Assembly: GCF_000334215.1 (NCBI RefSeq)
Contig: NZ_AMQY01000010.1
Coordinates: 1 to 64,000, forward strand
Direction of reading: 5' to 3'
Length of the DNA: 64,000 nucleotides
Source: Vreelandella jeotgali Hwa
Lineage (GTDB): Bacteria > Pseudomonadota > Gammaproteobacteria > Pseudomonadales > Halomonadaceae
Both the position numbers and the translations under genes were made by a program. Shown here one piece after another: positions 55,601 to 63,531 of this stretch. A model generated the notes under the pieces. That model was given only the letters and a program-made list of their open reading frames with translations. It did not search any database and was not told where the DNA came from. The first letter of the stretch is position 1. Each line of letters begins with the position of its first letter.

Positions 55601-56560
55601 ATGGATCAAAAACCCGTGGACACCCCCGCCACCGTGGATTTCAGCTGGCAGTTTACCGGCCGCATCATGGTGGTGGATAACGGCGCCCGTCTGCCGTTCC
55701 AGAAGAATTTCAATGGCCTGATGGACCTCAACGCCCTGGCCACTATCGTCTTTGACCCCGCCAGCCGCCTGCAGGAAAACGACGACCTCGCCGAGCTGGA
55801 CGAGTTTCAGGTCTTCCCCCATGCGCTGCTGGGCGACGGCCAATCCGCCATGCTACACGCCTGCATGGACGCCGAGCGCAGTGGCACCCTGGCGCCGCTG
55901 CCGCCGGCGCAGCTGCCGCATAACCGCCACGAGGGCGCGCGGGTCCTCGCCCAGGTGCCGGTGCCCACTCTGGCGCTGGACGCCATCGACGGCCTGGGCC
56001 AGGTCGACTGGCTGCTCCTCGACGAGCGCAACGACAGCCTTGCCGCGCTGGAACACGGCACCGCCTACCTCAACGACACTCTGCTGGTGCACGCCCGCTT
56101 GCCCATGATGCCCAGCTGCCAGGGGCAGCCCGGCGTCGCCGAGGTGTTCCAGTGGATGACCGGCCACGGCTTTCAGTGCTACCGCTTTGATCAGCCGACC
56201 CACTATAGCCACCTGCCCGATGATGTGCCGCTACAGCGTGAGCAGGCCAGCCAGCTGGATACCATCGAGGCGGTGTTTATCCCCGATGAGGCGCGCCTGG
56301 CCGCTATGGCGCCGGAGCGGCTGCGCAAGCTGGCGTTTCTGCTCGATGCCGTTCACGGCGTTCATGACCTGGCCTACCGGCTGCTCAATCGGGTCGACCC
56401 GGATACCGCTACGCACTACCTCGCCACCCGTGGCTACCTCAGCCAGTTTGACAGCGAGCCGGATACCTTCACGCTGACCGCCGACTACAGCCCGGCGCCC
56501 TGGGCCAACCGGGATACATCATCCAGCCGCCAGCCGCACGCAGGAGGGGCCCATGAGTAA
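55601..56560 (+). CDS. FkbM-like domain protein, possible surface-glycan modification
   Basis: A 319-residue protein. Residues about 120-215 (LDAIDGLGQVDWLLLDERND, then EHGTAYLNDTLLVHARLPMM and later GVAEVFQWMTGHGFQCYRFD) resemble the C-terminal half of FkbM methyltransferases, where a typical sequence is LDxL..xDxLKIDVQGAE. The SAM-binding GxGxG loop of true methyltransferases is not visible, so catalysis is doubtful. It overlaps the TPR-LicD-like gene by eight bases. Context suggests a role in modifying flagellin or cell-surface polymers. The assignment is tentative. Confidence 0.55.
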   Translation: MDQKPVDTPATVDFSWQFTGRIMVVDNGARLPFQKNFNGLMDLNALATIVFDPASRLQENDDLAELDEFQVFPHALLGDGQSAMLHACMDAERSGTLAPLPPAQLPHNRHEGARVLAQVPVPTLALDAIDGLGQVDWLLLDERNDSLAALEHGTAYLNDTLLVHARLPMMPSCQGQPGVAEVFQWMTGHGFQCYRFDQPTHYSHLPDDVPLQREQASQLDTIEAVFIPDEARLAAMAPERLRKLAFLLDAVHGVHDLAYRLLNRVDPDTATHYLATRGYLSQFDSEPDTFTLTADYSPAPWANRDTSSSRQPHAGGAHE

Positions 56561-57770
56561 GAAAAACCGCCGCAAAAACACGAGCGACGCCCAGCCCAAA
56601 CAGGCCAAAGCGGCCGGCGTTTACATCAACCGCGCCCAGGGCTTTTTTCGTGATAACGAGGTCCAGCGCGGCATCAATATGCTGTTGCAGGGCGTTAAAG
56701 TGGCCCCGGAGAATATCACTCTGCACCTGATGCTCGGCGAGCAGCTAGGCAAACACGGCCGTGCCGAAGCCAGCATCAAGCACTACGAAAAAGCCCTGGA
56801 GATCGACCCCGATAATCTGATGGGGCAAATCAACCTGGGCCAGGCCTACAGCAAGCAAAACCGCCTTGACGAAGCAGCACCGCTGCTGCAAAAAGCGCTG
56901 GAAGCCGCCCCGGAAACCCCCGGCGTTCATATGAGCTACGGCGTCATGCAGCAGCGCCAGGGCGAGCTGCCGGAATCCGTCGAGCACTTTCGCCAGGCGC
57001 TCGCGCTGAAGCTGGAGCAGCCGGCAAAAGACGACGAAAAGCTGCCCGCGCCCAAAAAGCAGCGCGATGACTTCGATAAGCCCGAAACCGAAGAGCTGAT
57101 GTGGGATACCCTTAATCAACTGGCGATGGGTAACGTCCACGCCTTTGCTTGCTACGGCACCCTGCTGGGGCTGGTGCGCGACGGCGGATTGATACCTTTT
57201 GACAAGGATATTGACCTGGGCCTGCCGCATACCGAGATGGAGCGCGCCGTGCGTTGCCTGGAAAATAACGGCTGGGTGGAAGACCCCAACCCGTTTTTGA
57301 CCAACCCGAGGGCGATGATGCATCCCGTCAAAAAAGTGACGGTGGACCTCTCCGGGTTCGTCATGGATAACGACAGCGACAGCTCATTCACGGGCTTTTG
57401 GCTGACCAGCGACGATGTGCCCTACGAATGGAACCGCAACACCTATTATCCGCCGATCATTCTCGATAAAGACATTACCCCGGCAGGCGAGCCTATCTGG
57501 TCATTGCGTCACCCGGAAGACTGGCTGGTAGCCATTTACGGCGAGGGCTGGAAGGAGCCGGACCCCAATTTTGATACGGTCATCCGCGCGAAAAACCTGT
57601 GCCGCTTCTCTCTGCTCACCCAGTGCTATGCGTTCTCGCGTATTTACAATAAATGGCAGGAAGGCCAGATCAACAAGGCGCTGGCCTTCGTGGAGGGTTC
57701 GCTGGAACACCAGCCGGACGATGACCTGCTGCACCGGCTGCAGGAACGCCTGACGCCGCTGGCCGAGTAG
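56553..57770 (+). CDS. TPR protein with LicD/nucleotidyltransferase-like domain
   Basis: A 405-residue protein. Residues 25-160 hold about three tetratricopeptide repeats (AEASIKHYEKALEIDPDNLM, NRLDEAAPLLQKALEAAPET, and ELPESVEHFRQALAL). Residues about 185-380 resemble LicD/FKRP-type phosphotransferases, with FACYGTLLGLVRDGGLIPFDKDIDLGLP holding the conserved G-X-L-L-G and the DXDXXL metal motif. Such enzymes transfer phosphocholine, phosphoglycerol or ribitol phosphate from CDP donors. It overlaps the FkbM-like gene and precedes a CTP:glycerol-3-phosphate cytidylyltransferase, a fitting donor source. Confidence 0.78.
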   Translation: MSKKNRRKNTSDAQPKQAKAAGVYINRAQGFFRDNEVQRGINMLLQGVKVAPENITLHLMLGEQLGKHGRAEASIKHYEKALEIDPDNLMGQINLGQAYSKQNRLDEAAPLLQKALEAAPETPGVHMSYGVMQQRQGELPESVEHFRQALALKLEQPAKDDEKLPAPKKQRDDFDKPETEELMWDTLNQLAMGNVHAFACYGTLLGLVRDGGLIPFDKDIDLGLPHTEMERAVRCLENNGWVEDPNPFLTNPRAMMHPVKKVTVDLSGFVMDNDSDSSFTGFWLTSDDVPYEWNRNTYYPPIILDKDITPAGEPIWSLRHPEDWLVAIYGEGWKEPDPNFDTVIRAKNLCRFSLLTQCYAFSRIYNKWQEGQINKALAFVEGSLEHQPDDDLLHRLQERLTPLAE

Positions 57771-57786
57771 GCCCACAAACGTCGCC

Positions 57787-57809
57787 ACGCCGCCGGCACG
57801 GCGGCGTTT
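57787..57809 (+). terminator. Hairpin after the TPR-LicD-like gene
   Basis: ACGCCGCC, loop GGCAC and GGCGGCGT, followed by only a short TTT. Possibly a weak terminator, so tagD may be partly co-transcribed. Confidence 0.5.
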
Positions 57810-57862
57810 GATGACCAATAGGGTAGCCGCCGGCTACCCCGCGCGGAAAACGGGATTTTTCC

Positions 57863-58324
57863 ATGACGACTGTTCTGACGTACGGCACTTTTGACTTGCT
57901 GCATGTGGGCCATGTGCGCCTTTTAAGGCGCCTGAAAGCGCTGGGCGATACGCTGATCGTGGGTGTCTCCACGGATGCGTTCAATGAGTTAAAGGGTAAA
58001 AGCTCCATCTATCCCTTTGCCGAACGCCGCGAGATTATTGAAGCGTTAGGCTTTGTCGACCAGGTGATTGCGGAAGAGCATTGGGAACAAAAGCGAGACG
58101 ATGTTCAGACGTATAACGTCGATATATTGGCAATGGGCGACGACTGGGTCGGTGAATTCGACGATATTGCCGGCGATGTAGAGGTCATCTATCTGCCACG
58201 AACCGAAGGCATCTCCACTACGGATATCAAAACGGTGATATCCCGCGTCGAGGAAGACAAGATATTTGCCCTGGAGCAGGCGGTCAGCCAGGTAGGCCGT
58301 CTGGTCAAGAAACTGCGCGATTAA
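57863..58324 (+). CDS. tagD: Glycerol-3-phosphate cytidylyltransferase-like protein (TagD type)
   Basis: A 153-residue cytidylyltransferase with both nucleotidyl-transfer signatures, YGTFDLLHVGHVRLLRRLK (HXGH) and RTEGISTTDIK (RTXGISTT), plus VSTDAFNELKGK. It makes CDP-glycerol (or a similar CDP-alcohol) from CTP. In Gram-positives this feeds teichoic acids. In a Gram-negative it more likely supplies phosphoglycerol for capsule, lipopolysaccharide or flagellin decoration by the neighbouring LicD-like protein. Confidence 0.88.
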   Translation: MTTVLTYGTFDLLHVGHVRLLRRLKALGDTLIVGVSTDAFNELKGKSSIYPFAERREIIEALGFVDQVIAEEHWEQKRDDVQTYNVDILAMGDDWVGEFDDIAGDVEVIYLPRTEGISTTDIKTVISRVEEDKIFALEQAVSQVGRLVKKLRD

Positions 58325-58369
58325 CCCATCACGACATCCCGTATCCTGCCACATACAGGAAGTCGCGAT

Positions 58370-58822
58370 ATGAAGCTATACCGAGGTTTTGGCCACCCTA
58401 TCGAGAATGGCACCGTGGAAAACACCCTGAGAAAAACGGGTAGAACCCCGGTGCATACGCCCACTGAACTGCACGAAGCGGCAGATGCTTGGTTTTATGC
58501 AGAGTTGGGCGTTAAGGCTCGCAGTACGTGCGTTTTCTGCTCGCCGGATATTGCCCTAGCGTATGAATATACTCGAGCCAAAGAAGGTGCGGTAGAAGCT
58601 GAAATTATTCCCGAAGGTGAATTTGCGCTTATCTTCAGCGAGGATGTGCAGGACTTTTTTAGTGATTCGGATGACGACGAGTGCGATGCCATCAGCATCG
58701 GCGCATGGCTCAGCCAAAAAAACTACGTCAAAGTGCATTCACTGAACGACATACCGGCCGGCTTCACCGGCGAGGTAATGCTCGACTGCGCGCGCTACAC
58801 TATCGTGAAGGTGGGCCAATAA
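58370..58822 (+). CDS. Unrecognised 150-residue protein, possibly ADP-ribosyltransferase-fold
   Basis: The protein starts MKLYRGFGHPIENG and contains HTPTELHEAADAWFYAEL, ARSTCVFCSPDIALAYEYT and an acidic loop DSDDDECDA. The opening LYRG, a central C-S-P-D/Y-A block and a distal E-V-M-L-D recall the R-S-E order of small ADP-ribosyltransferase-like proteins. The similarity is loose and no catalytic E-X-E is evident. It stands alone, downstream of tagD by 45 bp. Confidence 0.6.
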   Translation: MKLYRGFGHPIENGTVENTLRKTGRTPVHTPTELHEAADAWFYAELGVKARSTCVFCSPDIALAYEYTRAKEGAVEAEIIPEGEFALIFSEDVQDFFSDSDDDECDAISIGAWLSQKNYVKVHSLNDIPAGFTGEVMLDCARYTIVKVGQ

Positions 58823-58827
58823 GCCCT

Positions 58828-58938
58828 ATGCGTGCAGCCCACCATCAGCAGGTCATCGACGAGCTGCAAACCCTCAACGAAGACGCTGCTCCGGTGCAGC
58901 GTGCTATGCCGCCGGGAGAAACGCCGGGCCATCGGTGA
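58828..58938 (+). CDS. Short ORF of uncertain reality
   Basis: A 36-codon frame beginning MRAAHHQQVIDELQTLNED follows the preceding gene by five bases. It is helical in character, has no known family and could be a small gene or a remnant. Confidence 0.3.
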   Translation: MRAAHHQQVIDELQTLNEDAAPVQRAMPPGETPGHR

Positions 58939-58964
58939 CCCGGTGGTGGTGCGTGATAAGGGAT

Positions 58965-59002
58965 CTGTCAGGCGCTCTGCGCTTCGCTACGTTAAACACG
59001 GC
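58965..59002 (+). repeat. 38-bp direct repeat, left copy
   Basis: Matches 59537-59574 at 36 of 38 positions in the same orientation. The repeats bracket the H-NS-like gene. Confidence 0.85.
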
Positions 59003-59095
59003 GGCTTACCCTACCTGATGGCATAAAAGCGGCCTGACGGCCCTGCTGGCTCTTCTGGTTGGGTGTTGACGACTTTGTGTCGTCATTGTCCTGAA

Positions 59096-59479
59096 TCAAG
59101 GCTGACTCTCGGCCTTCGGATCAACCTCCCAGCCTTCAACGGTTTCTCGGCTGTATTGTTTTACCCATTCTCTCAGCGTGGCATTTCTGAAGCTTTTCGC
59201 TTGTACCGTTTCACCGTTGTGGGGGTTGCGGTAGTGCCTGGTCGGCTTGGGTGTTGCTGCCTTTCGGGAAGATCGGCCGGTTTTTTTGGCAGGGGCATCA
59301 CCGAACAGCTCAAGCAGTTCATCTTTCGATTTATCATACATCTCCAGGACCTCCTCGATCGCTTTCTGAAAATCGATCGCATCCTTGTATGCCTTGTCTT
59401 TTTCCAGCTCTTGTAGCTGCTTCTTGATGCGTTCCTGTTCCTGTACCAGGTGCTCATGGCGTTTGATGGGGTGGGTCAT
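59096..59479 (-). CDS. H-NS/MvaT-like nucleoid protein
   Basis: A 127-residue protein. The N-terminal half is a basic and acidic coiled coil for oligomerisation (EHLVQEQERIKKQLQELEKD). A Lys/Arg/Pro linker follows, then a C-terminal DNA-binding domain YRNPHNGETVQAKSFRNATL with LREWVKQYSRETVEGW, closest in style to MvaT/MvaU of pseudomonads. Such proteins silence AT-rich transferred DNA. It lies between two 38-bp direct repeats and next to island genes it may control. Confidence 0.85.
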   Translation of the reverse strand: MTHPIKRHEHLVQEQERIKKQLQELEKDKAYKDAIDFQKAIEEVLEMYDKSKDELLELFGDAPAKKTGRSSRKAATPKPTRHYRNPHNGETVQAKSFRNATLREWVKQYSRETVEGWEVDPKAESQP

Positions 59480-59536
59480 GGCGGGTGGCTCCTTGATTCA
59501 GTTATGCCAGCGTAAAGCATGCGCGCTGTATGGTAC

Positions 59537-59574
59537 CTGTCAGGCGTTCTGCGCTTCGCTACGTTAAACGCGGC
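59537..59574 (+). repeat. 38-bp direct repeat, right copy
   Basis: Second copy of the repeat at 58965-59002, 572 bp away and differing at two positions. Confidence 0.85.
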
Positions 59575-59598
59575 TTATGGTCTGCCTAATCCTGGAAA

Positions 59599-59625
59599 AG
59601 CGCTCCAGCGCGATTCTGGAGCGCT
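59599..59625 (-). terminator. Terminator of the SapC-like gene (minus strand)
   Basis: AGCGCTCCAG and CTGGAGCGCT are perfect 10-bp arms with a 7-base loop. Read on the minus strand the hairpin is followed by TTTT, just past the stop of the gene at 59636. Confidence 0.8.
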
Positions 59626-59635
59626 CTCTGCCGTA

Positions 59636-60313
59636 TTACGAGCTGGCTTGCGCCTGACCCCACTCGTCCGGCTCAAAATTCAGGCTTTGCTGGGACTGCT
59701 GAATGGCCTCCGCCATCGCCGCCGCCTTATACGCCAGCTCCAGATGGCTTTTATCCATGGTTTCATCCAAGCCCTCGGTGCTGACCTCGTACACCCGCAG
59801 GCTTTCCCCGTAGTGCTCTAGCTTGCGTGCCGTCAGCGCCTTGGCATCGTGCAGCAAGCGGATCATGGCCTGCATCTGGACTACCTCACCCTGTACGCGG
59901 CGCAAACGCTGCATCACACCACGTAGTGCCTCGGACGGCTGACTGTCCTGATCAAACAAACGATACCCATCCAGCGGGTGTGTGGGCTGCGGTGCTAACG
60001 GGTCCATCCACAGCATGTCGTGGGTGGTGGGTTCACCGTTGTCATCTACACCCAGGCTTTCCGGTATCAATGAAAACGGATAGTTCTCCCACAGTCGCGG
60101 CGTATGCTCGCCAAAAGGCGTGTCGGTATCCTTGGGCACCACCAGCGCCTGCGGCAGGGCATCAGGCGTTGCCGGAAGGATAATGGGTAGTCGTGCGGCC
60201 AGTGCAGCGACATCCGCCTCCACAAGGCTTATTGAGCGCTGGCGGGCAGCCGCCATACGGACATCGGTTGCTACCCAGCGGGCCTGAAAATGTTGGTAAG
60301 CCGTAATGAACAT
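59636..60313 (-). CDS. SapC-like protein
   Basis: A 225-residue soluble protein. The central part ENYPFSLIPESLGVDDNGEP and the LDGYRLFDQDSQPSEALRGV block match SapC-family proteins (typical pattern: RYPFLL..., then G.PLFDEDGQPS..L). The C-terminal 80 residues are helical. SapC proteins are found near TonB receptor and tryptophan-halogenase genes in proteobacteria, but their role is unclear. Here it lies with island genes on the minus strand and has its own terminator. Confidence 0.6.
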   Translation of the reverse strand: MFITAYQHFQARWVATDVRMAAARQRSISLVEADVAALAARLPIILPATPDALPQALVVPKDTDTPFGEHTPRLWENYPFSLIPESLGVDDNGEPTTHDMLWMDPLAPQPTHPLDGYRLFDQDSQPSEALRGVMQRLRRVQGEVVQMQAMIRLLHDAKALTARKLEHYGESLRVYEVSTEGLDETMDKSHLELAYKAAAMAEAIQQSQQSLNFEPDEWGQAQASS

Positions 60314-60370
60314 GGACTCTCCCTGGAGCGGTGGCGTTTCGTCAGCAGGACGCCACGGTGGACGATGGCG

Positions 60371-61096
60371 TCAGGATACCGGAGTTAGCTTGTCAATGCG
60401 TTGCTGAAGTGACCCACCGGGTAGGCGCTGTGTTTTCAAATCGGTAATGCCGGTATTGACGCGCTCTATCTTATCGCCCAGCAGCTTTTGATAGGCGTCG
60501 TGTGTGTCTTTATCCAGCGGCTCATTGTCTGTGTCATCGGCACCTCCCACCTGCGCCTCCAGACGGCTGTGGCCATGCAGGCTCTCAGCCAGAGCGTCCA
60601 GCGCCTGGTCCAGCATGCGACGCAGTGCGTATGTTTCGTCTTTATGCTGCTTCTGCTTTGCGGCTTTTTCTTGCTGGTGGGCTTTATTGAGTTTTTGTAT
60701 ACGCCCCTGATCTTGAGCTGCCTCGGTAATGATGTCTCTCACCACCTGTACCTGGCTGTCGCCTCGTTGTTTGGCCAGCCGCTTCAGATCCTTGATGACC
60801 TCCTGGGACAGCTGGAAGGAATGCTGGCGTCCGTTTGCGTTTCGATAGCGCTGCTGTTGCTGGGCACCGCTGATACCTTTCATCACCAGCGTGACCTTCG
60901 CCGCTGTCGGTTGAGCGTTTGGCTGATTGCCTTCCCGGTAAAGCCTCCTCAGTTTTTCCACCAGCGCAGGATACTCCAGGCTTTCACCGTAGGGGGTGAC
61001 GTAGTTCCACACCCCTTTGACCTGCAGTTGGTAAATGATCCACTGCATCTGCTCGTGATTGCTCGGGTCTATCCAGGTCAACGTGCGTGCTGGCAT
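60371..61096 (-). CDS. Coiled-coil island protein with possible RHH-type DNA-binding segment
   Basis: A 241-residue protein from ATG 61096, which has a strong AGGAGGAAGG site; the longer frame to 61213 lacks one. The segment RQHSFQLSQEVIKDLKRLAK resembles the RHH/CopG-type strand-helix. It is followed by a long charged coiled coil (about residues 150-205) and an acidic stretch. No enzymatic motif is visible. A DNA-binding or partition-like role is possible but unproven. Confidence 0.6.
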   Translation of the reverse strand: MPARTLTWIDPSNHEQMQWIIYQLQVKGVWNYVTPYGESLEYPALVEKLRRLYREGNQPNAQPTAAKVTLVMKGISGAQQQQRYRNANGRQHSFQLSQEVIKDLKRLAKQRGDSQVQVVRDIITEAAQDQGRIQKLNKAHQQEKAAKQKQHKDETYALRRMLDQALDALAESLHGHSRLEAQVGGADDTDNEPLDKDTHDAYQKLLGDKIERVNTGITDLKTQRLPGGSLQQRIDKLTPVS

Positions 61097-61385
61097 ACCT
61101 TCCTCCTGATGACATTTCGGAACCACGCCAGCCTTGCTGAGCTGCGTGGTTTTTTCCCGCCCCTTACATCCTTCGCAAAAAACAGCATAACGATCGCCTA
61201 TTCTATCAAACATGTGCTAACCCATGGTGGGCATACCGGTATTCTCAAAGGTATTAATTTTGTATCAACACCTGGCTCAACACATGCCCTAACACAACCA
61301 TTAATACATGGTGATATTTTGAATGGAACCGTGGGTATATTTGTATAGGGTTTTAAATCACCAGACCTCCTGCTATTCTTGGCCA

Positions 61386-62786
61386 ATGAGATACTCTTTA
61401 TTATATCACAAAGACACTACCCTCCTGCCAGAAGCTCGCGTATTTTTGTGGCAATGGCTGAATATCATCGGGCCGGAAGGCGCGACGAATGAGACGCTGC
61501 GCGAGCTGTGTAAGCGGCTGACTATTACGGTGAAGAAAGGGAGTCGGGCACTGGCTCAGCTCAAGGAATACGGGGCTATCAGTGCGACAAAACAGCCCCA
61601 GGCTCAAGTGACAAAAGCCTCGGGTACGCCTAAAAAAAGAGGCCGCCCGCGGACGTGGCATTGCGTGTCAGCTGCTACGCAACAATGGCTGAAACCCATC
61701 GACATGCGACCTGACATAACCCAGGGGCTGGATAAACTCATCTCGTTTGCCGCGTCATCCGGGGATACGCTACGCGACGGTGAAGCGCGCAAAGAAACAC
61801 TAACGTTGGCCAATAGCTGGTTAGTGGCTGTACTGCTAGCCCACATGGATCATGCTGGGCAGGTAACGACGCTGGGCTATGCTGACCTGATGGCCCTGAC
61901 AGGCATGAGCCGGAGCCGTATTCAAAGCCAGATAACAAAACTCAACGCGATGGGCGTGCTGCACCATCAGCCAGGCTCAATGCGAGTCATGCTGGGGGCT
62001 CGCCTCGAATGCTCCACTTTTACGCTGAACCTTCATCATGCGCAGATTGGCTATACATCGCGCTCTGCACGGCGCGTGGTGTTTCCGGATATCAGTCGCC
62101 ATGGCAAGGAACGACAAGCAACCCATGTGGTGAATGGCATTGTCGATGCGGCAGGTGTGTTTCAGACGATGGAGCCTGAGCATCAGCTACGCAGGATAAC
62201 TGGATGGAAAAGGGCCGGGTGGGCATTTGCCACGAGCAATGCATCTCTGACTTCTGGCAAAACACTGCTTGCAGCATGGCAAAAAGATAGCGAGGTACGT
62301 GATGATGTTCGCCATATATTGTCCGATATCAAGCTGAGCCAGCTACATCGCTGGAAGTATGAACCGGCCCTGGCGGGTTGGTGGCTTGCCTATGTGCAGC
62401 GGTATGCCTGCTGGTTACTGGAGCATGACGCAAAAGCACTACGTACACCGGGCGGTGAGCGTCAAACGGACTTACGGGGTCGATTAAAACAAGATTTCCC
62501 GGATGCATCACCGAAGAATATCGAGGCGCTTGATGCCCTGGCCCATGCGTTGGCGAGGTCGTTGCTGAGATGGCTGACGGACGCAGTTCTGCCATGGGAC
62601 ACGGATGGGCTTTGCGTTGAAGGCATGACCTTGATGCCTGTCATGCATGGAGCACGGCAACACTGGCAACTGCAATACTATTTGCGGGATGAAGCCCACG
62701 ATGCCGTGCCTACCACCACGCTGGTGACACTTGAAACCGTTGGCAGTGATTTTGCTGATTGGCTAAAACGCCGGGCGAGTGGCTAA
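61386..62786 (+). CDS. Unrecognised winged-helix protein, possibly replication-related
   Basis: A 466-residue protein from ATG 61386. Residues 1-60 (LPEARVFLWQWLNIIGPEGA, then LRELCKRLTITVKKGSRAL) and about 150-200 (LGYADLMALTGMSRSRIQSQ) each look like a winged-helix DNA-binding domain. Basic KKRGRPR lies between them. The C-terminal half is helical and rich in Trp, with no known motif. Two wHTH domains recall plasmid or phage replication initiators. It converges with the Gp2-like gene, 25 bp apart. Confidence 0.6.
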   Translation: MRYSLLYHKDTTLLPEARVFLWQWLNIIGPEGATNETLRELCKRLTITVKKGSRALAQLKEYGAISATKQPQAQVTKASGTPKKRGRPRTWHCVSAATQQWLKPIDMRPDITQGLDKLISFAASSGDTLRDGEARKETLTLANSWLVAVLLAHMDHAGQVTTLGYADLMALTGMSRSRIQSQITKLNAMGVLHHQPGSMRVMLGARLECSTFTLNLHHAQIGYTSRSARRVVFPDISRHGKERQATHVVNGIVDAAGVFQTMEPEHQLRRITGWKRAGWAFATSNASLTSGKTLLAAWQKDSEVRDDVRHILSDIKLSQLHRWKYEPALAGWWLAYVQRYACWLLEHDAKALRTPGGERQTDLRGRLKQDFPDASPKNIEALDALAHALARSLLRWLTDAVLPWDTDGLCVEGMTLMPVMHGARQHWQLQYYLRDEAHDAVPTTTLVTLETVGSDFADWLKRRASG

Positions 62787-62811
62787 CGCACCCGGCGGCA
62801 TGCTTCATCGA

Positions 62812-63531
62812 TTATTGACTGCTACCAAATCCACGTACGCCCGTACCTACTGGTTTGGAGTAGAGTTTGCACAGATAGCTACTGATACAAAACACTGTGC
62901 GAAAGGCCTCAATGTCACCCCGGTCCAGTCTATGCACGCCGTAGGCCCGTGTGAGTTGATCCTGAGCGACGTTCACCAGTCCTTGCATGCTTTGGCCATG
63001 CATACCGATAGCATCCTGCCAAGAACGCACACAGCGGTGATACAGGTTAGGCTGATGGTATTGACCGTCAGCGCAGGGGGCGAAGTGACCCAGCAAACGA
63101 AAGGCATCGTAGTTCAGTAACAGCAGCAGGTGGTAGTGCGGTTTGTCGCTGTTGTTCTGCTCCCGGCACCAGACGTAACGCAGATCTGGTTGATACCTGG
63201 TATGAGCGGCCTTTAGTTCTCGCTGCAGCGCCGTAAAGAAACGGCTTAGGCAGGCATTATCGGCGTGCATGGGGCCAGCCGGCATGCGCTGAGGGAAGCG
63301 CAGGTCGAGCCGAATAGCCAGCGTGCGGAGACGGGCGTCCAGGGCGTCGTGGAGCACACGCCACGTCGTTTCCAGATAGTTGGTGACCAGCGGGGCTGCG
63401 GGGTGTTGGAAGACCGGTGCGCCGTGAAAGGTATGCTCGTAGTGCAGGCGAAGTTTCGGATTAAGCGGGTGACGCTTGGGCTGATGGGTATACATGGGAA
63501 AGATCCTGATCAGACGCCCACGCACGCCCAT
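62812..63531 (-). CDS. Inovirus Gp2/YagK-family protein
   Basis: A 239-residue protein with WCREQNNSDKPHYHLLLLLN in the middle (the HXH-containing block of the inovirus Gp2/YagK-YfjJ family), preceded by the LRFPQRMP segment and followed by SSYLCKLYSK near the C terminus. Members occur in P4-like and filamentous prophage elements and are thought to act in replication. It indicates that 59.6-64 kb is part of a mobile element. Confidence 0.75.
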   Translation of the reverse strand: MGVRGRLIRIFPMYTHQPKRHPLNPKLRLHYEHTFHGAPVFQHPAAPLVTNYLETTWRVLHDALDARLRTLAIRLDLRFPQRMPAGPMHADNACLSRFFTALQRELKAAHTRYQPDLRYVWCREQNNSDKPHYHLLLLLNYDAFRLLGHFAPCADGQYHQPNLYHRCVRSWQDAIGMHGQSMQGLVNVAQDQLTRAYGVHRLDRGDIEAFRTVFCISSYLCKLYSKPVGTGVRGFGSSQ

